Part shown: in pieces, positions 1-7,870 of the stretch
How positions within the stretch are numbered: position 1 is the first letter of the stretch
Layout of the letters: the number at the start of each line of letters is the position of its first letter
NCBI GenBank assembly: GCA_016432285.1
Contig: CP066682.1
Coordinates: 252,273 to 288,932 of the forward strand
Reading direction: 5' to 3'
Source of the DNA: Candidatus Kaiserbacteria bacterium
Lineage (GTDB): Bacteria > Patescibacteriota > Minisyncoccia > Phycocordibacterales > UBA2100
DNA: 36,660 bases
Position numbers and translations under genes: made by a program
Notes under the pieces: model-generated
What the model was told of the DNA's origin: nothing
The model's input: only the letters and a program-made list of their open reading frames with translations
Databases searched by the model: none

Positions 1-500
1 GCGTCTTCGAGGTAGACGGAGAGCGTCGACGGGTCGGCGAGCGCGAGGCGCTCGCGCCAGGAGGCTTCGGGAAACGCGCGCCGGAGCGATCGGGCGGCGA
101 TTGAAAAGGTGTACGACTCGATCACGAGCGAGATCGCGAGCACCAGGAAGACCATCGAGGAGAACTCGACGGAGTGATCGGCGGAGAGCGCCGATATACC
201 CTGGTACACCGTTACTCCCGCGCCCACGAAGAGGACTCCGCACGCCGAAATAAGCGCCCAGAAAAAGCGCTCGTTGCCGTACCCGTACTCGAACTGGTCG
301 TCGGATCGCTTCGTCGAGCGGCCAAGGCCGATGAGGAGCAGTATCTGATTGACCGTATCCGCGAGGCTGTGCACGGCTTCGGAGAGCATGGAGCTGGAGC
401 CGGAAGAAAGCGCGGCGACAAACTTGATCACCGTAACGCTCGTGTTGCCGCCGATCGCCGCCGCGACCGGCCAAAAACCTTGTGTGTGTTGCAAAGCCAT
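1..500 (-). CDS. Cation diffusion facilitator family transporter (5' part only)
   Basis: This is the N-terminal ~166 residues of an integral membrane metal-ion exporter; the 3' end lies beyond the left edge. The start is the ATG at 500-498. Near residues 30-50 it shows SSGSSSMLSEAVHSLADTVN: the H-S-x-x-D pattern in transmembrane helix 2 supplies metal ligands in CDF/SLC30 transporters. FEYGYGNERFFWALI and later hydrophobic stretches fit helices 3-4 of the ZnT9-like branch. Family knowledge implies H+-coupled export of Zn2+ or a similar divalent metal, but the metal cannot be told from this fragment. Base composition is GC-rich, like the host genes and unlike the neighbouring island. No Shine-Dalgarno and no clear -10 were seen. 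Confidence 0.85.
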   Translation of the reverse strand, partial: MALQHTQGFWPVAAAIGGNTSVTVIKFVAALSSGSSSMLSEAVHSLADTVNQILLLIGLGRSTKRSDDQFEYGYGNERFFWALISACGVLFVGAGVTVYQGISALSADHSVEFSSMVFLVLAISLVIESYTFSIAARSLRRAFPEASWRERLALADPSTLSVYLED

Positions 501-520
501 TGTGCGGTGGTGGTGTCCCG

Positions 521-676
521 ATGTTCGAACCGAAAACACGGCTTACCTTCGGGAAACTTGATAAAAGTATACAGGAATTGAGGGCTATGTATAAAGCACA
601 TCCGGAGTGGTTTGAGGTGCCGAAACCAAAATCTATAAAGGGTAAGAACGAGGTGGATTACTCTATCGGATCTTAA
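521..676 (+). CDS. Possible 51-residue hypothetical protein
   Basis: An open frame beginning MFEPKTRLTFGKLDKSIQEL and ending at TAA 674-676, where it meets the hsdS stop convergently. The product would be soluble, basic and helix-rich, and I recognise no family. It starts 20 nt from the divergent transporter gene and runs into the AT-rich restriction-modification island. It could be a small island gene, a remnant of a gene broken by island insertion, or a chance frame. No ribosome binding site or -10 box was found, so confidence is low. Confidence 0.3.
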   Translation: MFEPKTRLTFGKLDKSIQELRAMYKAHPEWFEVPKPKSIKGKNEVDYSIGS

Positions 677-2382
677 GAAAAGAGTAACTTTTTGTCCCAA
701 CCCTTTGAGATCGCGAAATCGTAAGTACCCTTAATGAGCTGTGGTGAAAATTTGTCTTTCTTCCACTCGTACATCTTCTGCTTAATCACTTCAAAATCGG
801 TAGTTTTGTTGTCCTGCATGATCTTGCAAACTGTGGCGAGGCACTCGATAGCAGAGCTGTCGGCATTTTTGATATATGGCAGAAGGTCGTTGAGTACGGC
901 CGTCATGCTACCGAGCACCTTTGAGCGATATTTGAATAACTTGTCGGCATTTGCGCCCAACGCATATACACCGCTTACTTTGCGGGTAAAAAAGCGGTTA
1001 TACGTACTCATGCCGGCCATGAGCGTACGCTTGATTTCGCTGTCATACGGGCCAAAATTTTGAGCCGCAAATCTGAACCCCAGTGGTACCTGATAGATTT
1101 CTTGAGCAATGTAAAGAACTTTTGCTATTACCATTTCCCCCCGCTCAAATTGACGCAGAATGGCAGCGATAGCTTGTTGTAAAGCGAATTTATTTACTTT
1201 GACAACTGGGAGTTGTGCGCCCTTTTCCGTATCAAATGAGTGAACCAGTGTTGATCTGCGCAATTCTCGATAAGTTAAGTTCTGTTGAACTATATGCTTC
1301 TGGTAATTTGCGATCGCCGTAAATTGCTCGATCATGATCTCCTGCTCTTTGAGGGTAGGCATGGAGATTTTAATAGCATCGAAAAGATTTTTATCTACTC
1401 TGGGTAAATTAGCGCCTTTCATAAACTGGGTGGATTTTCTTACGATGAATGGGCTGCGTAGAATCAATGCAAGCAATTCGGATTTAACAATGTGCTGTTT
1501 TGCACGTAATACCCAAATATCTGTCGAACAAATACCATCAAATTCCGCAATCCAAACTTTATTTAAGTACGGGCGCAGCTTTCCATACAATATGTCACCC
1601 TTCTTAAATCGTGTTTTATTGCTTTCAATATGAGAGCCAGGTGTCGGTTTGAAATTTACAAGTTCGCCGGTTCCAGAACCTATATGCTCAAGCCCAACGT
1701 AATTAAAAACTTCCGTGTCATTTTTTGTTGGTATAAAAGCATCATTTATTCTCTCAAAAAGATTGCCCAGCTTCCCTTGCTGGCTACCCGACATTAGGTG
1801 TCGCTTTACCATAGACGCAATTAGCTCATTTACAGATTCGATCAGCGCCTCACACACCTTTTGCGCTCTTTGGATGGAAGCGAGCCGCTCAACGATTTCT
1901 GTTTGTGTGTTAAGTGAGGGGTAAGGAATATCTAAATTTTTCAAAATGGCAGAGTTCAACCCTTTCATTATTGCGCCTTTTGCATTATCAAAAATCTGCT
2001 TCACAACAACCGGATTGCCATTTAGAGATAGATTGAGAAATTGTGGGGTCACAACATTCTTATTAGGCGTGATTTTTATTAAATGCGAAGAAATAATTGC
2101 CGTACCAATTTCTTTTGGAGTAACACATGTCCGCCCTATTGTTCCCATCATAGTTACCAAGATGTCGTCCGGTTTGACTGTATATGCAGTAAGGTCTTTA
2201 TATTTTTCTGCAGTCACAAATTTCTTCTTCTCATCATCAAATTCATTACTTACAATGTTCTCGATAAATAACACTCTTGCCTTACCTTCATCGACTAGTT
2301 CACCAACTTTAAGAGCGCTCCCAAAGGGGCCAATTTTTATGTCCTCAATTAAATCGACTAATTTGCTCGTTTGCCACGACAT
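673..2382 (-). CDS. hsdS: Type I restriction-modification specificity subunit HsdS with an extra C-terminal domain
   Basis: HsdS recognises the bipartite DNA target and positions HsdM and HsdR. Two target-recognition domains are visible: residues ~1-190 (SKLVDLIEDIKIGPFGSAL through a coiled-coil spacer) and ~200-385 (GDILYGKLRPYLNKVWIA, STDIWVL, LKEQEIMIEQF). I chose the ATG at 2382, 4 nt after the hsdM stop; the frame is open to an earlier ATG at 2445, but that would overlap hsdM by 59 nt. From about residue 395 there is an additional ~170-residue domain (MVIAKVLYIAQEIYQVPLGF, NFGPYDSEIK). It resembles extensions seen on some HsdS proteins and, more loosely, the Panacea/SocA-like fold. The gene is AT-rich, which suggests horizontal transfer. 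Confidence 0.88.
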   Translation of the reverse strand: MSWQTSKLVDLIEDIKIGPFGSALKVGELVDEGKARVLFIENIVSNEFDDEKKKFVTAEKYKDLTAYTVKPDDILVTMMGTIGRTCVTPKEIGTAIISSHLIKITPNKNVVTPQFLNLSLNGNPVVVKQIFDNAKGAIMKGLNSAILKNLDIPYPSLNTQTEIVERLASIQRAQKVCEALIESVNELIASMVKRHLMSGSQQGKLGNLFERINDAFIPTKNDTEVFNYVGLEHIGSGTGELVNFKPTPGSHIESNKTRFKKGDILYGKLRPYLNKVWIAEFDGICSTDIWVLRAKQHIVKSELLALILRSPFIVRKSTQFMKGANLPRVDKNLFDAIKISMPTLKEQEIMIEQFTAIANYQKHIVQQNLTYRELRRSTLVHSFDTEKGAQLPVVKVNKFALQQAIAAILRQFERGEMVIAKVLYIAQEIYQVPLGFRFAAQNFGPYDSEIKRTLMAGMSTYNRFFTRKVSGVYALGANADKLFKYRSKVLGSMTAVLNDLLPYIKNADSSAIECLATVCKIMQDNKTTDFEVIKQKMYEWKKDKFSPQLIKGTYDFAISKGWDKKLLFS

Positions 2383-2386
2383 AAAC

Positions 2387-3913
2387 TTAAAGCTTTTTCT
2401 TAACCACTTCCCGTAGCTTTGCCAATTCTTTACTTTTTTCTTCAATATCTCGCATGATCATTTCAGGATCTCGCAAGCTTTCCTCTTCTCCAGTTGAGTA
2501 AGGACTATAAACATTTGCCGACAAAATGTAGTCATTCTCAATAACTTTCTTTATGGGAGTAAACCAAGAGTAATTTTTCTCTACAGCCCGATTCTTGTTC
2601 CATAACTCACGAAGCTTTGGTAGGTCGTTTTTGTATCTGCTACCAAATCTCTTCGCTTTCGATAAAGACGACCCGTCACCTTGCATATCAAAAAACCAAA
2701 CCTTAGCGGCTTCATCGAGCTTAGGTTTAGCTTTTTTCTTAAAGATCAAAAAGGATGTTTTGACCCCAGCGTATGGTTGAAATACACCTGCTGGCATCGA
2801 AACCACAGCTTCAAGCTCGGTATTCTCGAGTAGATATCGTCTTATATCCTTATCATCCCTGTTGGTACCGAAAAGTGACCCTTCTGGCAAAATTACGCCT
2901 GCTCGTCCGTCTGGCTCTAGAGCATTGATTACGTGTCCCAAGAAAAGAACTTGGGATTTTGTTGACTGCACTGGAAGAGTTGGCTTAATGCGTTCGCGAT
3001 CCACTTTCCCAGAAAAAGGTGGGTTCGTAAGGATAACATCGTACTTCTTCAAATCGTCCTCTCCTTCTGATCCTGCAACGGTATCTTTGCGCTTAATATT
3101 GGCTCCTTCGATGCCATGCAAGATCAAATTCATAAGCGCCAGCCGCATCATTTCTGGATCTACATCTACTCCCCAAAACGTTCCTTTGGTTAAAAATTGC
3201 CATTCCTTTTTTCCCAGTTTTTCACCGTACCCTCTTTGGTATCCCTCCTTCTCTTCAATATTTTTCGGATCACTATTCTTCAAGCGTATATGCTCGTATG
3301 CAGAAATGAGGAAGCCGCCGGTACCGCAAGCTGGGTCGTAGATAGTGTTTCCAATTTTCGGATTCACCATCTCAACAATGGCACGCACGATATGGCGCGG
3401 AGTGAGGAATTGTCCAAGCTCACCAGCAGAGCCGATTTGATTCAGTAAACTCTCGTACAGATCTCCCTTAACGTCTGTATCGAGATTTGAGAATTCAATG
3501 GTGTCTATGATCTCGATTGTGCGCTTGAGTGTGATGGCATCGGGAATGAGTAGTTTTGCACCGTGAAAGATTTGCTGAATGTTTGAATGTCCGTTGTGCA
3601 GCTCGTCTATGAACGGGAATACTTTTGTACGCACGAATTCATATAGATCTTCACCGGTTTTCTCGCGCCAACGCGACCACCGGAATTTGTCGTTCCCATT
3701 CTCATAGATCGACTTATGCTTGTGGCCAGTGAGTTTTTCTTCCTTCTCCATCGCATTATCCTGCTCCTCAAGCATCTTGAGGAAAAAGAGAAAGCTGACT
3801 TGCTGGATGCGCGTTACCGGATCCTTTAATCCTGCTCCCCACAGGTAATCATTCAACCGCGCGAGCTTCTGCCGGAAATCCTCTCGCAGTTGTTGTAAGG
3901 TTTGATCCGACAT
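2387..3913 (-). CDS. hsdM: Type I restriction-modification DNA methyltransferase HsdM
   Basis: This 508-residue N6-adenine methyltransferase is the modification subunit; with HsdS it methylates the host target site. The N-terminal HsdM_N helical domain (LNDYLWGAGLKDPVTRIQQV) is followed by the SAM-binding motif I YDPACGTGGFLISAYEH and the catalytic motif IV VILTNPPFSGK (N-P-P-F, typical of adenine N6 methylases). QIGSAGELGQFLTPRHIVRA is also characteristic of HsdM. It starts 2 nt after the hsdR stop and is followed 4 nt later by hsdS, so the three genes form one operon. Length is normal for the family and the frame is intact. Confidence 0.96.
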   Translation of the reverse strand: MSDQTLQQLREDFRQKLARLNDYLWGAGLKDPVTRIQQVSFLFFLKMLEEQDNAMEKEEKLTGHKHKSIYENGNDKFRWSRWREKTGEDLYEFVRTKVFPFIDELHNGHSNIQQIFHGAKLLIPDAITLKRTIEIIDTIEFSNLDTDVKGDLYESLLNQIGSAGELGQFLTPRHIVRAIVEMVNPKIGNTIYDPACGTGGFLISAYEHIRLKNSDPKNIEEKEGYQRGYGEKLGKKEWQFLTKGTFWGVDVDPEMMRLALMNLILHGIEGANIKRKDTVAGSEGEDDLKKYDVILTNPPFSGKVDRERIKPTLPVQSTKSQVLFLGHVINALEPDGRAGVILPEGSLFGTNRDDKDIRRYLLENTELEAVVSMPAGVFQPYAGVKTSFLIFKKKAKPKLDEAAKVWFFDMQGDGSSLSKAKRFGSRYKNDLPKLRELWNKNRAVEKNYSWFTPIKKVIENDYILSANVYSPYSTGEEESLRDPEMIMRDIEEKSKELAKLREVVKKKL

Positions 3914-3915
3914 AA

Positions 3916-6156
3916 TTATTTAACGTTGACGAAAACACGCTGATTAAGCTCTGATAGCGTTGTTTGAAGCATGTCCTCCTCAAAAACCTTGAGAGCATAA
4001 TTTAGACCACCGATATTTTTGAAGATCGGCTCGTTGAATATGGATATATCAATCGGCTCACCACGCGCCACACATTGGGCCTTCACAAGCCGGAGTATCT
4101 TGATCTGATCGGCGTCAAAGTTTTTCTCGACGAGCCACGACTCAAACAGTTCGTTCACACGTTGCTCGTAAAGCTGTTCCTCCGTAGGCAGTTCTTTCGT
4201 TTTCAGGGCTGCTTGAATAAACTCGTTGAGAGTACCCACGGGATAGCGATATGCCTCACGCAAATTTGCTTCGTTGAAGTAAAACTCTGGTGAATTGAGT
4301 TGCTCGGAGAGATGCGCGGTTTCGTCATTCGTAAGTTCCTCTCCATGTTGCACTTTCGTGATGAGCGGTTCTGTCTTTGCGAGTGTCTGTATTTGACCTT
4401 CCCATGCGGCTTGATAGTCGTCGGTATCAATTCGTTCTCCCTCAGCTCCAACTTCGATAAAAGCTCGCTGAATAACCACATCAGCATTTTCAGGTGCCGC
4501 TTCCGGTACTTGAACAAATTGAGGAGGAATTGCTCTTTTCTCTTCTTCGGTAAGATCATCCGGCTCTGATCCCATCGGAACAACGGACGTTGCTTTGCCA
4601 TATGCGGCATTTGGATCGAAACTTTCATCGTTAAAGTAGCGCGTAACACCGGCAAAGTCGTACATACGGAACGACGTTTTGCCAAGTTTTGTGCTTAGGC
4701 GACTACCACGACCGCGCATCTGTTGGTAGAGGATCGGAGATCGTGTAGGACGCGCCAAAATGAGATTTTCCACCATTGGCGCGTCGATGCCGGTATCGAG
4801 CATTCCCACCGATACAGCAATCATCGGCATTTCTTCAAGCTTGAAACGTCTTATCGCCGCTCGCGGATCCTCTGTATCAGACGTAATAACTTCGGCGTAT
4901 CGGCCTTTGTGTTCTGGATAGGTTTGATTTAAATAATATGCCAACTGCGCCGCGTGCTTTTTTGATACTGCAAAGAGTATCGTTTTTCGATTGCGCTTCG
5001 GCTCTCGTTTTTCCTCTTCCTCACGGAAAGTTTTTGCCACCTGCTCGTTGCGAGCCGGCACGTTGATCCTTCGTTCCAAATCGTCAGGACTGAAATCTTC
5101 GCCCTCAAATTGCACGCCTTCGAGGGAAAGTTTTGTGTCTATTTGCACGATGTCGTATCCGGCAAGGTAGCCCTCTTGAATTGCACGCTTGATGCCATAC
5201 ACGAATGTTGGCTTACCGCGTTTCTCACGCTCATCCCAACACCCGAACATCTTGTATGTGTTGCGATCAACAAATGTGCTCGGTGTGGCAGTAAGGCCGA
5301 TGCGGAGGGCGTCGAAATGAGAAAGAACGCTGTTATAGATACCAAAAATTGATCGGTGCGCTTCGTCGGAAACTACTACGTCAAAATAGCCGCTAGTGAA
5401 GCTGCCGAGTTGAGAGTAAAGCGTTGGAAGCGTCGAAATAACAATCGAAGATTCGTCGCGCTGTCGGCCACCATATAAGAGCTTGCAAGGGTAGTCCTTG
5501 AGAATCTCTTCAAACGTTTCCTTCGTCTGGATACCGAGATCGATACGATCAACGAGAAACAGTACACGGCTCGCACGCCCCGCCTCAAAAAGCCGTTTGA
5601 GGTATAGAGCAATAGTGTCTGTTTTGCCTGTACCGGTTGCCATAACGAGAAGCATCCTACGTAAGCCGCCCTCTATGGTTTTATCCATGAGTTGCATCGC
5701 TTCTTTCTGGTAAGGGCGGAGGTTGCGATTTTCACCACCTTTAAAGTAAGTTTCAGGAACGGAAATATTCGTCAGTATTTTTCGATCAAGGCGAAGCGTT
5801 TGCAATTTCTCAAGGTCGCGCTGCCCGTAGAATGTAATAACTTTTTGTTCGGGACGATGTTTGTAATCCCAAAAATAAATATCTTCGCCGTTTGAGAGAA
5901 ATATAAAATCTATGTTCAATTCTTCGGCGTAAGTAAGCGCTTGTTGTTTTGCCGAAACTGGATCAACAGAAAAACGCTTGGCCTCGATGAGCGCGATGGC
6001 TCTGCCTCGGCCATCCTTCAAGAAATAATCTGCGCGTCCGCTTTTTGCAGCATCCTCTGTGGAAACTTGGTTCTTATCTTCAATATCCCAACCGGCCTCG
6101 CGCAGCTTGCGATCGATGATCATCCGCGCGTCGGTTTCTCTTTGGTTCAAGTTCAT
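3916..6156 (-). CDS. hsdR: Type I restriction enzyme R subunit HsdR
   Basis: A 746-residue ATP-dependent translocase and endonuclease subunit. It has an N-terminal nuclease region (GRADYFLKDGRGRAIALIEAK, the D...E-x-K pattern), Walker A MATGTGKTDT, the DEAH box VVSDEAHRS, motif III LTATPSTF, motif VI QQMRGRGSR, and a C-terminal EcoEI-type domain ending ELNQRVFVNVK. I place the start at the ATG at 6156, which gives the usual MNLNQRETDARMIIDRKL opening. The frame is open to 6222, but that extension would run through a repeated tRNA-Ser fragment. It is the first gene of hsdRMS and appears intact, so the system is probably active. Confidence 0.93.
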   Translation of the reverse strand: MNLNQRETDARMIIDRKLREAGWDIEDKNQVSTEDAAKSGRADYFLKDGRGRAIALIEAKRFSVDPVSAKQQALTYAEELNIDFIFLSNGEDIYFWDYKHRPEQKVITFYGQRDLEKLQTLRLDRKILTNISVPETYFKGGENRNLRPYQKEAMQLMDKTIEGGLRRMLLVMATGTGKTDTIALYLKRLFEAGRASRVLFLVDRIDLGIQTKETFEEILKDYPCKLLYGGRQRDESSIVISTLPTLYSQLGSFTSGYFDVVVSDEAHRSIFGIYNSVLSHFDALRIGLTATPSTFVDRNTYKMFGCWDEREKRGKPTFVYGIKRAIQEGYLAGYDIVQIDTKLSLEGVQFEGEDFSPDDLERRINVPARNEQVAKTFREEEEKREPKRNRKTILFAVSKKHAAQLAYYLNQTYPEHKGRYAEVITSDTEDPRAAIRRFKLEEMPMIAVSVGMLDTGIDAPMVENLILARPTRSPILYQQMRGRGSRLSTKLGKTSFRMYDFAGVTRYFNDESFDPNAAYGKATSVVPMGSEPDDLTEEEKRAIPPQFVQVPEAAPENADVVIQRAFIEVGAEGERIDTDDYQAAWEGQIQTLAKTEPLITKVQHGEELTNDETAHLSEQLNSPEFYFNEANLREAYRYPVGTLNEFIQAALKTKELPTEEQLYEQRVNELFESWLVEKNFDADQIKILRLVKAQCVARGEPIDISIFNEPIFKNIGGLNYALKVFEEDMLQTTLSELNQRVFVNVK

Positions 6157-6179
6157 ATTGGTTCTAACTTGGACATCGG

Positions 6180-6198
6180 GCGGAGAGGGAGGGATTCG
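6180..6198. repeat. 19-bp copy of the tRNA-Ser 3' end (att-like)
   Basis: The 19 nt here (gcggagagggagggattcg) are identical to 6322-6340, which is the acceptor 3' strand and T-arm end of tRNA-Ser(GCU). The copies are in the same orientation, 142 bp apart. A partial 3'-tRNA duplication beside an AT-rich island is the classic footprint of site-specific integration. No integrase gene is present in the window. Confidence 0.8.
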
Positions 6199-6207
6199 GT
6201 CACGGAT

Positions 6208-6255
6208 AATTTTGCCTTGCAAAATTTCCTCGACCCCGACTCGGCGCTTTGCGCC
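6208..6255. other. Two short perfect hairpins between hsdR and tRNA-Ser
   Basis: 6208-6226 is an 8-bp stem (AATTTTGC / GCAAAATT, loop CTT). 6243-6255 is a 5-bp stem (GGCGC / GCGCC, loop TTT). They lie between the two 3'-tRNA copies. Function unknown; they could be remnants of an integration element or leader structures of the hsd operon. Confidence 0.5.
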
Positions 6256-6277
6256 TCCGTCTTTCGAATCCCGTCCT

Positions 6278-6320
6278 CGTGATACGAAGAATACCCCGTT
6301 CGGGGTATTTTCGCATCACG
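6278..6320 (-). terminator. Long hairpin directly downstream of tRNA-Ser, likely terminator
   Basis: The core is AATACCCC / GGGGTATT (6290-6297 with 6302-6309, 4-nt loop). It is extended by CGAA/TTCG and CGTGAT/ATCACG outer arms, making a 43-nt imperfect palindrome. On the minus strand it begins three nucleotides after the tRNA-Ser discriminator base, so it probably ends the tRNA transcript. The U-rich tail is weak. Confidence 0.65.
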
Positions 6321-6322
6321 TG

Positions 6323-6411
6323 CGGAGAGGGAGGGATTCGAACCCTCGAGACAGTTTTACCCGCCTAACACGTTAGCACCGTGCCGCTTTCGACCACTCA
6401 GCCACCTCTCC
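6323..6411 (-). tRNA. tRNA-Ser(GCU)
   Basis: A class II tRNA of 89 nt reading AGC and AGU codons. The acceptor GGAGAGG (6411-6405) pairs with CCTCTCC, followed by discriminator G. The anticodon stem GCACG/CGTGT encloses loop GTGCTAA with anticodon GCT. There is a long variable arm and a T-arm with stem GAGGG/CCCTC around a TTCGAAT loop. CCA is not encoded. The first 18 nt recur at 6543-6560 and the last part recurs at 6180-6198. Confidence 0.95.
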
Positions 6412-6499
6412 TTCATGCGCCTGCGGCGCAGCCGGACGGGAGCTGATTGGTCGACAGGTCGTCCACCTCGCGCCTGTTCGCTTTCGCTCACATCGGCGC

Positions 6500-6544
6500 G
6501 TGCCTGTCGGCACCGGATGAAAAGCGGTCAACCTCTTTTCATCC
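6500..6544 (-). other. Structured leader of the tRNA-Ser transcript
   Basis: Two adjacent hairpins lie just after the duplicated tRNA-Ser 5' end: a 10-bp perfect stem (GGATGAAAAG at 6515-6524 with its complement at 6535-6544, 10-nt loop) and a 5-bp stem at 6500-6513 (GTGCC/GGCAC). Together with the tRNA-like 5' copy they form the first part of a ~150-nt leader. I cannot fold this into a complete second tRNA, so I regard it as leader RNA or a decayed tRNA. Confidence 0.55.
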
Positions 6545-6560
6545 ACTCAGCCACCTCTCC
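6543..6560 (-). repeat. 18-bp copy of the tRNA-Ser 5' end
   Basis: The minus strand reads GGAGAGGTGGCTGAGTGG, identical to nucleotides 1-18 of tRNA-Ser at 6411-6394. It begins 10 nt after the predicted -10 box, so the tRNA-Ser transcript would start with a copy of its own tRNA's 5' end. No matching 3' acceptor strand follows, so it is not a second complete tRNA. Confidence 0.85.
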
Positions 6561-6570
6561 GTGCGTGCTT

Positions 6571-6599
6571 AAAATACCACATCCGCATTCGCGTGTCGC
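6571..6599 (-). promoter_or_regulatory. Predicted promoter of the tRNA-Ser transcript
   Basis: Minus-strand -10 TATTTT at 6576-6571 with a TG extension (TGG before it), and -35 GCGACA at 6599-6594, 17-bp spacer. The predicted start is 3-4 nt before the tRNA-Ser 5' copy. Confidence 0.55.
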
Positions 6600-6621
6600 A
6601 CCGCGATCTGTCGCGCATGAA

Positions 6622-6650
6622 CACAACCCGCCCCTTGGGGGCGGGTTGTG
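6622..6650. terminator. 13-bp GC-rich hairpin after the small membrane protein gene
   Basis: Perfect stem CACAACCCGCCCC / GGGGCGGGTTGTG with a 3-nt loop, placed 17 nt beyond the stop of the minus-strand gene 6667-6822. There is no T-tract on either side, so it may be a terminator without a tail or an mRNA 3'-end stabiliser. Confidence 0.6.
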
Positions 6651-6666
6651 CGCGGGGCCGGAGCGA

Positions 6667-6822
6667 CTAGCGCAGGGCCTGCATGACGATCCAGAATGCT
6701 CCGGACGTCAGTACGAACCAGATGCCAAGCCCCACCGGCGAGCCCCAAGAAAACCACGAGCCCCAGCTGCGCCAGTTGCGCATGTGCTCGCGCATATCCC
6801 AATCTTCGTTCGAGTCAGTCAT
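6667..6822 (-). CDS. 51-residue single-pass membrane protein, unknown function
   Basis: Begins MTDSNEDWDMREHMRNWRSW and ends at TAG 6669-6667. The first ~25 residues are charged and rich in Trp, Arg and Glu. The C-terminal half is one hydrophobic helix (VGLGIWFVLTSGAFWIVMQA), which suggests a cytoplasmic N-terminus and one membrane span. I recognise no family. A strong hairpin follows the stop by 17 nt, which supports a real transcription unit. An upstream TATACA lies about 20 nt before the start, so this mRNA may have a short leader. The frame is too short for routine gene finders. Confidence 0.6.
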   Translation of the reverse strand: MTDSNEDWDMREHMRNWRSWGSWFSWGSPVGLGIWFVLTSGAFWIVMQALR

Positions 6823-7005
6823 AAACGACGTTTACTAATAAATGTATACATCCGACCAGCTCTCAATTTGACGTACCACCGCTCCTTGGTTGCAGGCCGA
6901 GCTGGCGTGCGGGAGCGTATAGAGGTGGATTTATCGCTGCACGCAGCATAACACCAGACGAGCTTCTGAGCACATTGCGCAGGTGAGGGGCGATGCGTTC
7001 GATCG

Positions 7006-7869
7006 CTACCAGCTACTTGAAGCGCCGCCGCCGCCGGAGGAGCCGCCGCCGAATCCGCCGAACCCTCCGCCGTGGCCGGAGCCAAAGCCCCCGCCGCCCG
7101 CCCACCATGGGGGCACCGTGCCACTACTCTTTGCCGCCTTGTACGTATGTGATACGACGTAGTCGAGCAAGAGTCCGAGCACGATCGCGCCGAGTGTGAT
7201 GAGACCGAAAAATCCGAGCGTGAAGCCGATCGCTTCGATGAAAATCCCCGCGAAGCCGCCGACGATTCCACCCGCCCACCAGGATTTGCTGCGGGCGAGC
7301 ACTGCGGCGACCCACTGCACGACGAAAAAGAAAATGGCGAAGATCCACCACCAGTCGAAGGAGATGCTTTCCGTGCTTTCGGCAACGTACTCTCCCTGCG
7401 TGGCAGACTCGATAGAGCGCACTCCCACGGTGATCGCGGAATCGTAGTCGCCGTCTTTGAGATACGGCCTCATCTCGCCGAGGATGCTCGCAGCGGTCGA
7501 ATCCGGGAGCGCGCCTTCGAGGCCGTACCCCACTTCGATGCGCATCTCCCGCTCTTCAAGCGACAGCAGCAGCAAAACCCCGTTGTCGCGGCTCGCTTTG
7601 CCCACGCCCCATTCCTCAAAAAGGCGCACGGCGTAGTTCTCGATGTAATCACCGCCCATCGAGGGGATGATCGCCACCGCGATTTCGTTGGTGGTCGATG
7701 CGTTGAATGCGGCAAGCTCCGCATCGAGCGCCGTTATCGTCTCGCTCTTGAGGACGTTTGCAAAATCGTTGACGTACCCAGCGGGGGAGCCGGGCGAGGA
7801 ATACGCAAACGCGATGGCGGGCGTAAGGAGCGCGCCCGCGAGAAGGCCCGAGACGAGCCCTTTGTGCAT
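7006..7869 (-). CDS. TPM-domain membrane protein (YgcG family)
   Basis: A 287-residue protein starting at the ATG at 7869, two bases after the lemA stop. Residues 1-22 form a signal peptide (hydrophobic LLAGALLTPAIAFA, cleavage after AFA). Residues ~28-150 are a TPM domain: YVNDFANVLK, a conserved N-E-I-A-V core, GVLLLLSLEEREMRIEVGYG and the final L-P-D-S-T block. Two or three membrane helices follow (~170-240). The tail is Gly/Ser-rich (GGGFGSGHGG, SSGGGGASSSW), typical of YgcG-like proteins. TPM domains act in the extracytoplasmic space; proposed roles include phosphatase activity and photosystem or cell-envelope maintenance, none proven here. It forms an operon with lemA, a common pairing. 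Confidence 0.9.
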   Translation of the reverse strand: MHKGLVSGLLAGALLTPAIAFAYSSPGSPAGYVNDFANVLKSETITALDAELAAFNASTTNEIAVAIIPSMGGDYIENYAVRLFEEWGVGKASRDNGVLLLLSLEEREMRIEVGYGLEGALPDSTAASILGEMRPYLKDGDYDSAITVGVRSIESATQGEYVAESTESISFDWWWIFAIFFFVVQWVAAVLARSKSWWAGGIVGGFAGIFIEAIGFTLGFFGLITLGAIVLGLLLDYVVSHTYKAAKSSGTVPPWWAGGGGFGSGHGGGFGGFGGGSSGGGGASSSW

Positions 7870-7870
7870 A

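Noticed and set aside
6411-6560. A second complete tRNA-Ser upstream of the first
   Set aside because: Only nucleotides 1-18 are copied; no anticodon arm, T-arm or 3' acceptor strand follows, so it is a partial copy.
6819-6851. Ten-codon upstream frame (MYTFISKRRL) overlapping the 51-residue membrane protein start
   Set aside because: Too short and without independent support to call a leader peptide.
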